Both the position numbers and the translations under genes were made by a program. A stretch of DNA of 64,000 bases from Piper betle (taxonomy: Eukaryota > Streptophyta > Magnoliopsida > Piperales > Piperaceae), in assembly GCA_033002965.1 (NCBI GenBank), contig JAURVB010003333.1, forward strand, positions 1 through 64,000, in the 5' to 3' direction. Below the pieces are notes generated by a model. The model worked only from the letters and a program-made list of their open reading frames with translations. It was not told the DNA's origin and ran no database searches. This document shows positions 1-12,005 of this stretch, one piece after another. The stretch's first letter is position 1; the number at the start of each line of letters is the position of its first letter.

Positions 1-1
1 G

Positions 2-2882
2 TGTAAAACCCATGATTCGAGTCAGGGTTTATATTCAGAACCTGTCGGTTCGACCGTTATTTTCGAGTTGAGTCAGTTTCAGAACACGTGTACTGAGCCG
101 ACGCCGGTCTCGTGTATGAGCCATGAAGGTCATGTGTACCCAAGTATATGATGATAACATCATGAACACAGCAGAAAAGAATGAGTTATCAGAATATATG
201 AGAGTATGCAGTTCATTTTTTATTATGTATATATAATAGATCGTAGAATTAGTTTTAGGTCGTTACCCGCGTTAGGATGCGTTACGGGCATTTTGGGTGG
301 GTTGATAGTTCTAGAGCATATCATTATGATTTTTTGGTGTTGTTTGATTTTATGGGATTTTTCCCATATTTTTTGGAATTTTTTACGACTTAAATATTAT
401 TTTTGACTCAAGTCGGACATAAGTCAAGTAATATTTACAACTTTGCCACCACACACCCCCGCGCCCATTCTTTTCTTCCCCAAACCCTCGCCCGACGCCG
501 CCCTTGTGCGCGCCGCCCGGCCGCCGCTGCCGACGCCGCCCGGCCGTCGATAGTCGCCGCCTAGCCCTGCGATGACGTTGTCGTGCTGCCCCGACCAGGT
601 CCAGCCCCCATCGGACCGCCACGACGTGAGGAAGCCACGCCACGACGCCGCGCCCGCGTTGCGCTTCCGTCACCGATTCCGTCGCCGGCAACCAGCGCCG
701 CCGCGATCGGTTGGTCGCCTCAGCACCCTCAGCCTTCCAGCGACGTTCCCCGACTGGAACGGAGGCCATTGCCGCCGTGGCCGGCCGGATCTAGCCACCA
801 TCACTGCCGACACTGTTTTATGCATTTTCCGGCGAGCCGCCACCTCCATTGGCTGTGTCAATCTCGTAGATGAGTCGGGCTCGCCGAGCCGGTTCCGAGG
901 GTACCCAACACGACCACTTTCCGACCAATAGATGCCGCTGGTAATTATCGCCGAAAACCACCGGAAGCCGCCTGAAAACTGCCAGCAGCTGCCGAAAAAT
1001 CGGAATTTCTGGAATTCACTAGAATTCACCGGATCTTCCGCAGGGCTCACCCAGTTGAGCCCGATTGAGCTTCGGATGCCGATGAGCGCCAAATTTGAGT
1101 TCCGAGACACGCGACGGAACCCTAACCATCGCCGATTGTCGACAACGTGAGGTATAATTACCTCCGATTGATTTATTTAAAATTGATGATAATTGTTAGC
1201 ATAGCATGCTAGGGTTGATTAATTATTATGATGAATGTTAAGATTATGAATGAAGTAAACATGTGCATGATGTGATTAACAGGGAATGAAGGTTAAATGA
1301 GCTAATGAAGTAAAGTAACTTAGGAAATATAATAAAATAGGTGTTAATAGGATAAGTTGGAATTATTTTTACATTTATAATTGTTGATTGTTATGGTTGA
1401 TGTTTGTATTGTGGTGTGATGGTCATGTCAGATTTGATGCATCATTTAGTTAGCGGGCGTTAGTATTTAGTTTTGATGTGTAGGTACGGAGTAGGAGCTC
1501 GCCGCCTAGGCGCGATGACACACTTGGAGCTTCTACCAGGTCCGTTTAGGACTCGACTCTGTTTTACGTCTTTCTATTGGATGTTTATCTTATCATTTGC
1601 AGGACAGGTTAAGTGGCGTTTTATTGGATCCCACTTAACTCGGGCCATCTAGCCGAACAAATTTCCGGATTAATAACCCCTCGAGGATGAGATCCCTCGA
1701 GGATGATTTCGAAATCAAGATCCACCACAAGTTGCCTTCGGGCCTATTATATAAATCCCTACCCAGCCCTATATATATATATATATGTAGTTTATGCATT
1801 TTCAATGAGACGAGAGATGGAGAAACCGACTGCACGTACCATGCAGAGGATGCCGTGACAGTCAAAGCGGGCTCTGGATTAGTGCCAGCGGACTGTTCCA
1901 TTCCCGAGGGATCCTGACAACTCCGCGTTTGAGTTCCTCACACCCGGAGAACGTGGAGGTTTACGGGTACTGTTTAGTACAGCGCATGTTCGGACTTGTG
2001 GTTCAAAGGGTAGTAAAAGCGACTGCCTGAGAGTACTTGGCTTTCGTGCTCAAGGCCAGGAGAAATATGGAGGTAAGGAGAGGGCTTAGGATAAAGTTTC
2101 ACGAGAAGTACTAAAAAGAAGTGACGAGAGCGGCACAGTACTAGCAGCAGATCAGTAAGTTCGGGATGCTACCGGGTCTGCAGCCCAGTGGCTCCTCAGT
2201 AGTGCCCTTCAGAGTGTTCACGTGGAGTATATGATGTTTTTTTCATATGAGAGTTTGCTTTCATAGCCAGCTTGTTATAGTTATTTTATTTTCCGTGTTT
2301 TTATACTATATGTAGGTAATAATCACGAGTTGGAGGAGCCAGCTTGGACGGAGGAGCAATGAGGTCTTGTACACACACACATGTTAGATTTCTGAATGTT
2401 TAATATTGTGTTGTTATGTTATTATATTGTGAATGACATGTGCAAATGCATGAGATATGATAGAATGAGAACATGATCAGAGATGCGCAGCGGAAGCGTG
2501 GTGGTTTGAAACCCTAGCTTCAAAATGAATTCACAATATGTTAGATTTTGTATGAATGAAATCATGGATGCATGTGTATGTGTGTATATATATATATATT
2601 ATTTTGATAGGGTGGGCCCATAATTACACTTTTAGGGGAGACCCTATTTGTTTTATTTCAGAATTTTTATCGTAATTATAATGATGTGAAATTTAGGTTG
2701 CACGTCATCCATGTAGTATCGTGTTAGGGTTTTATGCATTTATCCATACATGATAAGTCGTATCTACATCTTAAGACGTTGAGATTAGATCCGCACGAGT
2801 TAGGTTCGAGTTAGCCGACCTAACCGGGGCCTGTAACATGCCAGTTCGGTTCACAAGCGTGAACCAGATTTGGGGTGTTACA
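2..2882 (-). mobile_element. Solo LTR, family A copy 1 (Del/Tekay-like LTR), reverse orientation
   Basis: Read on the minus strand this unit starts TGTAACACCCC at 2882 and ends GGGTTTTACA at 2, so it has TG...CA ends. It aligns along its length with the unit at 12006-14952. Shared landmarks include the head (TTCACG...GTGAACC), a block at about 1830-2100, a CTCGAGG hairpin at about 1678-1702 and a GC-rich block at 440-800. The bases after it are GTTAG; only one base (G) precedes it in the window, so a 5-bp target duplication is possible but not testable. No tRNA primer site or gag-pol lies next to it, hence a solo LTR. Assignment to Del/Tekay chromoviruses rests on LTR length and the TGTAACACCC start, and is inference. 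Confidence 0.75.
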
Positions 2883-3528
2883 GTTAGGGATGACGAGAAG
2901 ATGGTCAATCAATTATGTGTGAACGATTAACCATTTTGACTACGTTAGTACTAAGATATAAGATTTATGTTAATAAGAGTGGGGAAGATTAAAGGTTTGG
3001 ACTTTAATATTGAGTTCCCAAACTGATATATGACAGTTGGATGGATCCGAGGTTTCACACTAATATATAACAATGGGATGGGTTTGGATATTTGACATCT
3101 TTAAATTTAATTTGTATCTAATTCATTTATATCTGGTTTGAAATAATTTTGGATTGAATTTGAGTTCGGAAATTTTAGTTACCTAATATATCTAAAAATA
3201 TTGGGATTGGATGTGAATATGGGATAATCCGATCTCTATTCAATTCAAATAAGTGTTATTTTATAAAATTATATTTTAAATATTTAAAATAATATTTTTT
3301 ATTACTTTTCCATATTTTATATTAAAATTTATATTATTTAATCATGGATCAAATACGGATTTAGAAGATTTAGATTAGATGCCGATATGGTAAGCAAAAT
3401 TTACATATCGGATTCGGGTTTGGATTTTCGGATTTAGATCGGACACCGGTTCGCCATACCCATCCCTCTATTACACCATAATGTAACTACATTAACACTT
3501 ACAAAAGTGGAACTAATAGATACTACGC
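2883..3528. other. AT-rich intergenic stretch
   Basis: About 650 bases of AT-rich sequence between the solo LTR and the GT61 remnant. It contains phrases of the type GGATTTAGATCGG that look like old repeat debris, but I see no gene and no clear element ends. Confidence 0.5.
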
Positions 3529-4141
3529 TCAATCCCAACGCCTTCTTCTCCTTGCAATACAATACATATAAACACGCATCAACGTCCTTCTAAACCTCGG
3601 AATATCCAGCCTCACCTTCTGATCATCCAAATAAACCCTAAGCCCAAATACTTCAAGCCCATCATCTTGGCAGTCCCACTGTTGTAAGTCTCGGCGGCCC
3701 ACTCGGCCCCCAACGGGATCACCCGCACCAGCACCGCACCGGGCCGCATGAAAAGAAAGTGGGTCATGGTCGCTCCGTGGACCCCCACCATGACATCACT
3801 CTGGTTCAGTAGCCCATAAATCTTGGCCAGCTCTGTGGTCCGGTCCGGCCAGAACATTACCACGTTGAACCCGACCGCCCTTACGACCGCGCGCTGGTCA
3901 CCGCCCGGGATCATTCTCTTGGCATCCACACCACCTTAAGCCACCGACGGGAGGCCATTGTCGTTGCATTCTCCCGTGTGGGTATGTTGACAAGTGACCG
4001 AAGTCTTCGCCGTTAAACGTCGTCGAAGAGCCGCTAGAAATTGAACATATTGTGTGTCATGAGTGATGGTTTAATGGAAAGGTCGTCGTGAACGTGGAGG
4101 CCAACAATGGCGTCGGGGAAGCTGTGGGTGGTGGCTGCCAT

Positions 4142-6279
4142 GAATTCCAATTAAAAGTATTAATCTCAATTATTGGACGAATTTGATTTCATGATAATAA
4201 ATAAAAATAATGATAGTAATATTAGCATGAGTAAAAGAGTTTTTATGGTTTAATTGTATTTTAAAATGACTTGCAAATGTTATTATAATTAGGGCTGTTC
4301 GCAGTCCGAGTTAACTCCTGAGCTATAAAAATTCGGCTCGTCTCAACTCAAACTCTATGATAAAATAACCTAACTCGATAACTCAAAATTACCAAACCAA
4401 CTTGACTTGTTCTTTTATGAGTCAGTTTGGAGTTTAATAAAACTTGATTCGAGTCAACTCAAGAAAAATTAAGATCGTGAATAAACTTGATTCAACTCAA
4501 CCCTATAACTCAGCGACTCGATTCAACTCAGAACAGCACATGACGTTTAGTATTCCCATATTAATATACAATAATCATTCCAAGTTTCCAACTTGTATAA
4601 TTATTATGGTGCACATTCCTAATACACATAATTGACATTTTCCAATACATAATCATGATTAAGTACACTCAAAATTGACATTTTCTAACTCTTAATAATG
4701 ACCATAGTCAATAGTACAAACCGCATATTCTACTGAGTTATAGAATGATTCTAGCACACTACACAGAGCACAGTAGCACACTAGCACTCACTACTATGGT
4801 GACAATACTCATCAACGCAATTCATCAATAGCCTATGACAAATTGAGAATACCAAAAATTTAAAAATAGTTGAATTTGAATCCTTAGCTCTTTGAGTCAA
4901 TCCAAACAATAGCCACCGTACCGACTCACTGAATCTAACACCAGCTGTTTGTTCTTCTTCCTCCTACCCATCCAAACCTCGCCCCTGAACACCGATCGAA
5001 TAGCGCTCGCAGAAGAAGTGAACGGCAAACAATAACCCCAAACACCAACCGATCAATAACACAAATGAAACAACCCCAAATCCGACACCAAAAACCACAA
5101 ACCCTAGCTCAAATCGGAGGCCAAGAAGTGAATTGGTCAAAGAAAGAATCGAAAATCCACAAAAAAACGAGAGATCTTTGTGGAATTTGGGATTTACCTT
5201 CATGGGAAAGGAAGGGGAGAAGAGGAAGGCAAGTCTACGTGGATTCCAACACCGACCGTCGCTGCCACCGACTACCACTACTTCTCCCAACCCTAATCAC
5301 GAATGGCCACCGCCGCCGCTCCTTCTCCCATACACTAATGGAAAGCTCAAAAAGGCTCGAAGCTATCCTTTATTACGGGCTCGAGTCAAGCTTGATCCCA
5401 GCGTATAGCCCGACTCGAACTGAAAATTTTAAAAGCCCGAATTCAGATCGAATAAAACCCAAACTCGTTATAAACATGTACGAGCCGATCACAAGCTTTG
5501 GAAAATCCAACTTAGATCGGCCCGCGAACAACCCTAATTATAATTATAGTTTACAACTTGCGACTCTGACTACCGAACTCTATTCATAGTCATTTATATT
5601 ATTTGTATAATTTGATATATATTATTTTTTAGACTTAAAATTAATAAATATATGATTTATATTATTAACAAATATTGATTTAGAAAATTAATAAATATAT
5701 GATTTATATTATTAACAAATATTGATTTAGGTAAACTAAAAAAATAATATATATAACGACTTTTATTATTTACAAATCATAAAATCAATTAATATAAAAT
5801 TATTTATAGAGTTGACTCAAGAACGGACTCTAAGGAATTTTTAAATGAAGAAAAATTTTAAAAATATAATTATAAGTATCCTTCCCCGCAAATACTATTA
5901 TCAAAATGTGTATCTTCAGTTTTACCTAATTTATTTTAGTACATTAATAATTGTAAAGGTATGACCCAATTAGTATAAAAAAGGTTTAATTATTTCTTTA
6001 AAAATAATTAATTAAGTAATTCACTAATGTATTAAATCTTACCCGAATAGATCGGTAAGTATTAGACGTTGGCCTAACTTAATTTTTTGATTGTTACATT
6101 TTCTAGCGGGATTTACTTATGGCTAATTGATTAATCAGGGTATTGTCTCTGTGAATTAATAACTTACTTATTGCAAATTGACCAATCAGCCTATTGACTC
6201 TATAAATTAACAACTTAACTTTACAGTAACATTATTTTTTTTAATAAGGAATTAACGTTAAAAAGTTGTAAATAATTAC
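4142..6279. other. Repeat-rich presumed intron of the GT61 remnant
   Basis: AT-rich DNA between GT61 exons 2 and 3. Around 4290-4530 are degenerate AACTCGA-type phrases like those at 37.1 and 48.3 kb. At 4960-5350 the minus strand is open and ends in a splice-donor-like ATGAAG|GTAAAT, which looks like an orphan first exon or leader, but I cannot match it to a family. The rest shows no gene. Confidence 0.4.
5637..5730. repeat. Exact 47-bp tandem duplication
   Basis: Two identical 47-bp AT-rich units lie head to tail, 5637-5683 and 5684-5730. Each starts AAAATTAATAAATATATG and ends ATTGATTTAG. Perfect identity suggests recent slippage or unequal exchange. Confidence 0.9.
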
Positions 6280-7140
6280 CATTTTCGTTTTTATGGGGAA
6301 AACAGAAGAAATTGGCGACGGGGTGGTCGGTGAGGTGGGAGAGGACGTCGGTTTACTTGGTGAACCACCAGCTGCGGTAGTCGACCACCACGAACAGCAC
6401 TTGCTTGTTGTAACGACGGGAGGTGAGGTAGAGCGGGATGATGCCGTCGTTGAACTCGTGGAAGATGTTGCCGGTGTAGCCGCCGGTGGAGAAGACGACG
6501 GCGGGGATGCCGTGCCGGACGTCGCAGCGGCGGTGCATAGAAGATGTACTTTTGATGAGGTTGAGCTGGGTGATGGTGTCCAGGATGGCAGTCTCCCATT
6601 TTCGTGGTGTATGGTTTGATCTTTTGTCTCGTCAACTAATTTCATCTTTGGGTTGGTGCTGGTGTTCAGGAGGTTGATGGGTACATGATAATGGACGACG
6701 TTGCAGCTTTGGTACGTATGTCACCCCTCATGTAGCAAATGTCTGATCGGAAACCTGTTCTGTCGCAACATAGACCATCTTTGGAGATTGTCGTTGAAGA
6801 ACAGGGTTGTGGGTTGAGGATCTTGTCTTTGCTACCGAGTAATAGACCATTGTCTGCGAAATGTTAAGAACCGAAATGCAATGCAAAAGTTAAGAAGGTT
6901 AGTAAAAAAGAAGAGTCTTAGAGTAACTAAACTTGCAGAAAAATGGTAGCTTGGTGATGGTGAAGCGTGGAGCAAAGAGGAAGGTGTAAGAGACGATGGG
7001 GAAGAGCAATAGCACGGGGAGGAGCTTGGGCTTGTTTTTCTTCCCACAATCGGTAGTAGTGTTTGAGCTTCGGCAGTTGCTGTTGCTCCGATGAGGCCAT
7101 CGTCTCGGAGGTGATGGCGCCGGTGATGCTTCTTGGCCAT

Positions 7141-8631
7141 CTTCTTCACACCCTGCTCGGCTTCTTCCTTGTCCTTGTTTATGCCGAGGTGAGAAGAAGA
7201 AAAACAATATCTGTCATTGCTCACTCCAACTATAAAAGCAAAGGTCTGTTAAACCTTTGAACAAGACGCCTCAAAGTAAAGGTTTACATGGTTAAAGGTA
7301 AAACCCAGGATGCGTCACAGCTCCTGCACCTGCCAGAGATTGATAAATCAGGAAGAGGTGCAAGTGCGAACGTTAACACCCTTTTAGTATCTTCTTCCCT
7401 AACTAGTTGGTCACGGTGAATCTTGAATTGGCAGCAAATGATTAGCTGCTCTCTCTGCCAGATGACGTGTGGCATTAGAACCGGATATTTTGGGTGAAGG
7501 AATGTGCCAAAAGAGAACAATATTGATGATCATCAGAACGGTCTTTGAGGGAGACAATGGATACATATGGATATGGTTGTGATTGCCATGGTTACTCTAT
7601 CCATACCATCAAACTGGTCCGCAGTTGATGATTCTAAGATTGACAAGATCAACATGATTCCTTGGAAAATAAAAAAACGAATAAGATCAACATGATTCAT
7701 GACTGCATCGACTAGTCGCAGGATTTTTCGTTTTTAAGAAATTGACTTGTAGGAGGGGCTGTATCTTTTAAGCCACCAAAATACAAGCCGATATCATTCA
7801 ACTATTTTGCTCAAAAAGAAAAAGATATTGGCCTCCATTGCGGTGGACCAAGCTTAGAAGGGTATAAACTGTATACAATTGGATGGTCCTGTCCCTCAAT
7901 ATGCATTGTAGCTGCATTATACCATCATCAAGAATACAAAACAACTAATGTTCATATGTGAGAAATTTGGGGATAATATCATCCGTGGTTGCAATGCATA
8001 GAAATGGCGATCAGTTGGAAATTATTTTACACCTTACCATCCTCTTAACTTGAAAATAATACAAGCACATTAGGCGCAATGACATGTGAGCAATATCTTT
8101 CTTGACTACCATGATGTCCACTAATTTGCCTCCATAGCCGGCAATTTTGCTTCACTCTTTTTTGACCTTTGTGCCGTCAATAGATCTATAGATCTATCAT
8201 TTTTATTAAAAGCAACAGAGAATATACTACGAAATTCATCTTTCCAGTAGTAAAGAGCTAAAAAATGACCATGTAGAGGTGGCATATATACATAAACGAA
8301 GTATAAGAGATTTGAAACGTTGGTTTATTGGTGTTAGCATAATGAACTTGCCATAAGAAGCAAGTTCTAATTTCAACTCACATATAGCTATTTTAACCTC
8401 GATCTCATTATGCTGCAAATCAAATTCCATCACCGAGAGGAAGTAGGGATGCATGGCTCATCAAACACAGTATTCCTCTTTATGGTTTTAAATTACAACA
8501 AATTCTTTGGTGTTACCACGATGAAGTTAGCTATACGAGGCGTATTAAGTCGTTCAAATGGATCCCAAGTATAATTGACTTGCTATTCAACGTCAAACTT
8601 AAACCTCAACCTCATTAGCTGAAATCCATCA
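7141..8631. other. Intergenic, with an imperfect duplication downstream of the methyltransferase gene
   Basis: No gene recognised. The stretch 8290-8470 resembles 8490-8660 on the same strand: both have a GGTGTTA phrase, then a CTC-rich phrase, then CCATCAC followed by an AGTAG and a GGCTCATC end. The second copy overlaps the last codons of the methyltransferase gene, so the first looks like a duplicated, decayed 3' end of that gene. Confidence 0.45.
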
Positions 8632-11153
8632 CTAATAGAAAGTAGCAATACCTGGCTCATCCATTTTTTGGCAGATGTATATGTAATGAGAATCTGGGTC
8701 TTCCAAAACAAACCCTGGTTGAAGAGTACCGCGCTTGGTGAGGGGCACAGGTCGCATGTATGACATTGGCGAAGAACTAGAACTGTCTGGTCTTTGGAAG
8801 TCCGGTCTGGCTGCAATGACAATGCATAACAGTTAACCTTCCACATGATCAAGCAGCAGCTCATAAAATATTAAAAAATAAGCCTCGTCAAACACATTTT
8901 TTAGGTAAGTAGTGAGATTAGTAGTTTAGTCTTCTAAAAAATTTGGGAGCGCAATCATAAACAACATATCGTTGTAGTCATCACACTTGGGCCGTGTGAA
9001 TGCATGAAAGGGTTCCTACAGTTACTCACGTATAATGTACAATGTTATTCTCCAAGAATATCCAGGATGATTCAAATGAGGAACTCTACCAGATGGATCG
9101 CCGTATGTGATCTGTAGGATGAAGTAAAGCAATATTCAGATAGTTCAGACACAAATAAAATAATAATACTAATTTTACCCAAAACAGAAAATACCAGAAT
9201 ATATGTCCCTCCAGATTTAAGAAGTCTGAATGCAAAATACAATGAAGTAATCAATAGCAAAAAGGGAAAATGAACTAGTTAACAGTGAACTAAATGATGT
9301 CATACTTGGAACTTGAAGGATAATTCATGAACTCAAGTACCTGCTAACTTCACCAAGCATTTGAGATGCACTAATTGGAGCACTAGTTCCACACTAGAAT
9401 TTAAAAGCACGGTAAGAAAAGATGTGGTGTGTACTATTAAACTACGGTTCTAAGAAAAACTAACGCAAGTTTACCATTAATGAGTCAAGAGTTCCTGCAT
9501 CACATGATAATAAAATACTTAGAGACCACCAGCTTAAATGGAGATTTTTACAGAACCTCAGAGACTGGTAGAAATGTCAACATGTACCTTTATCAATGAC
9601 ACTGTCGAATGATTCGTCTTCAAAAGCACTCATATCTCTCACATCCATTTGCAGATCTATACAATGAATGCAAACCTTAGACAAGGAAAGTCCTTCTAAG
9701 ATCACTAAAAGGACATGACAGGATTTAAAAAATTAATGGAGGAATACATTTTAGTTGAGGAAGTGACTCATATTTTTCTTCATCATGTTGATCACAACCG
9801 AGGATATGTCAATGTTTACGATATCTTCATACCCATCATTCACCATGTCTTCAGATATGACTGCGAAAATTTCCAGTTTCCACAGTAACTTTCATGACTA
9901 ATAGCAACGTATAACATACAAAATACCAGTAAAAGCCAAGGCCCTCGCTCTGCATAACCCCAAAACAGAGATAACTTGACCTACGGAAGAGATTAAATGC
10001 AAATTTGTCCCAAGAAATAGAATAAGTTCATATTCCCTGATGGCTCGGCTTAAGAAATGATGGAACAGTTCACATTTTTCTTGAGGGTTTCAACCCGTCA
10101 TCCTTGGACTAAAAGGGTAAAAATGTCTCCGTGAAATTGCAAAATACTACAGACCTAGACGTCCAACTACCACTTTTAATTCTCCAAATTTAACCACCAA
10201 TTTTCTGCCCACTAGCATGCAGCTCTCTCTATAAACCCTGTCGCAAGCGTGACATAAATAAACAATGTGCTAAATAACGAAGATAAGGGTTGAATGAAGA
10301 AATCGATTGGCAATGCCAGCTGAAGAAAAAAACTCACTGGCCATGCTACCTGAAAATTCACGATGAAGAACTTAACTATTTGCATGATCTGAAAGCTTAT
10401 CCAGATATATCACCTCAAAAGCTAATTCAACAAGCCGGACTTGTCAAATAGACTTAAAATGTTAAGAGTAGCAGAATATACTGCCTGGATAACGTGTAAG
10501 CTTCTATTACTCTCCAGTAGCACTGTCCTATGGCAAGTCTTTCTAAATCTCCCTCTAAAAGTTATCATAATTGTCTAAATAGATAGTGTAATTGCACGTC
10601 AAAATCAGATACCACAGATTAATCTCTTATTTAATAACAAGGGCATTTCGTCTCCCAACTAGCATCAACATTAACGTAAAAATAGCTATCGAATTAGCAA
10701 TTCAAGAAAAAACACAGATCACAAACTTCCATAACCAATCAAACTTCCCATTCAATTACACAATTAAAAATAAAAACAGATCCATTACAGCTTCACCCAC
10801 ACATACAAACATGAAAAATAAATAAATAAAATATTTTGCACTGCCCGACCATATAATCACCTATCACACGTCCAATAAAAAAAACGCAAAGCAAGAACAG
10901 AACAGAGAACGATACCGGCATTGCCGCATCCGACCATGAGCACGCGGCCGGAGGTAGGAACGTACTTCTGAACAAAGGGGCGCAGAGCAGAGTATGGCTG
11001 GTACCAGTCGAAGGACCGGACTTCGTGGGTGTAGCGGGAATCCCAGTACAAGGAGTCGCCATACTTGTAGGTGTTGCAGCTCGACACATCCCTGTACAGT
11101 TGGCAACTCCTCCCAGCCGGCTCCTGCTTCTTCCCTTCCACAACCTCGCCCAT
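8632..11153 (-). CDS. EEF1A lysine methyltransferase-like (METTL13/EFMT4-type) protein, 8 exons, one frameshift
   Basis: A seven-beta-strand SAM-dependent methyltransferase resembling those that methylate lysines of elongation factor 1A. Exons read on the minus strand: 11153-10916, 9860-9748, 9656-9588, 9494-9475, 9393-9341, 9225-9195, 9111-9030, 8810-8632, all with GT-AG borders and matching phases. They give about 261 residues. Landmarks in order: YGDSLYWDSRY and FDWYQPYSALRPF before the SAM loop, motif I VLMVGCGNA (71-79), NIDISSV after strand 2, FDSVIDKGTLDSLM (the family signature), LGEVSRLLKSGGTY, ITYGDPSGRVPHL, and a C-terminus ending YIYICQKMDEP plus six residues. ATG at 11153 is the first in-frame Met. 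Exon 2 is one base short: a run of five A (T on the plus strand, 9773-9777) needs one more to keep PQLKYLQMDVRDMS in frame. This could be a sequencing error or a real null. The substrate is inferred from the family. Confidence 0.85.
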
Positions 11154-12005
11154 TCTTCGCCCAAACCTGCACCAATTCCTGCACCAAAACGAAGAAAGGA
11201 GTCGGCTTTCTTGCAATTGGGCCTGGTGGGAGGAAAAAGGGACAAGAAATTGAGGAAAAGTGGGAGCTACAGTCAACCTCCGAGGACGGCGACGATTGCG
11301 GGCGAGGAGAGGAGGAGGAGATGATTGGACTTAATGGGCCTTGGGCTTTTGCAGTGACTAACTTAGGCCCACATTTTATTTGTCTTTGAATTAATATTGA
11401 ATTGCTATGTGAAGAGTTTATTTTTGACATAAACTGTATATTCTTTTAAGATGGTTTTCAAATAATCTTTTAAATTTTATTAGTTGTTTATTTGTGAAGA
11501 GAATTAAGCATAAATGTATATTTATTGGGACTTTCTTGAACAACATTTTTCTTTTTCCAAACAGGGAACAAAAGAAACGGTAAATGCCCGTTCTTTATAA
11601 AGAACGAGCTTGGAATTCCGCCCCTCCTTCTAGTTTCCTACCATTCTTCTCAATTCTCTTTTGCTTGATCTGCTCTGTTTCTTCTTCGAAATCGTCATCT
11701 TCTTTCCCTATTTCTTCATCCTCACTATTATCCATTCTTCTTCCTCTCCAAATTCCCATTTTCTTGTTCCAAATTCTAAAAGAAATGAACACTCCTAATT
11801 CATTTTTCAACTCTCGTAATTCAGAATTATCTTCATTTCATAGTAAATGCAGACCTGGTACAAACGAAACCTAAATATAAAATAAAAATTTTCCAACGCC
11901 AATCCAAATTTATGCCTGTTGTTCCATGATAAACCAAAAATAATGTTTCAATTCAGTCTTATTCCACTCCAACAAAGCCATTTCCTGAAAATCTGATATC
12001 TCAGA
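11154..12005 (+). promoter_or_regulatory. Probable divergent promoter and orphan 5' leader
   Basis: Upstream of the methyltransferase gene, on the opposite strand, is a perfect 16-bp palindrome with a TATA core, GTTCTTTATAAAGAAC (11590-11605). It is followed by about 180 bases of pyrimidine-rich sequence typical of a plant 5' leader, then an ATG at 11784 opening only a short frame (NTPNSFFNSRNSE...). The stretch ends at the solo LTR at 12006. It may be the 5' end of a gene cut off by that LTR. I recognise no protein family, and transcription is not shown. Confidence 0.35.

Larger units (their letters stand above)
3529..7140 (-). pseudogene. GT61-family glycosyltransferase pseudogene (three exons)
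   Basis: GT61 enzymes are type II Golgi membrane proteins that add xylose, arabinose or related sugars to xylan and other glycans. Exon 1 (7140 to about 6933) gives a basic N-terminus and a membrane anchor (LLPVLLLFPIVSYTFLFAP). Exon 2 (6853-6280) carries CCDRTGFRSDICYMRGD, the FSTGGYTGN...HEFNDGI motif and a WWFTK segment. Exon 3 (4134-3529) carries FPDAIVGLHVHDDL, PDRTTELAKIYGLLNQSDVM, VGVHGATMTHFLFMRPG and a C-terminal YLDDQKVRLDIPRFRR. Damage is heavy: a frameshift at an A5 run in exon 1, several in exon 2 (one at an A4 run before WETAIL), a TAA where a Tyr codon is expected after WWFTK, stops early in exon 3, and loss of about 40 residues between LKYLGL and YLDD. The 2.1-kb intron between exons 2 and 3 is repeat-rich. 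The family call is secure; the exact acceptor sugar is unknown. Confidence 0.85.

Noticed and set aside
383..1150. Open frames in the GC-rich block of the first LTR
   Set aside because: Equivalent blocks in the other family A copies do not preserve any one frame, so the block is not coding.
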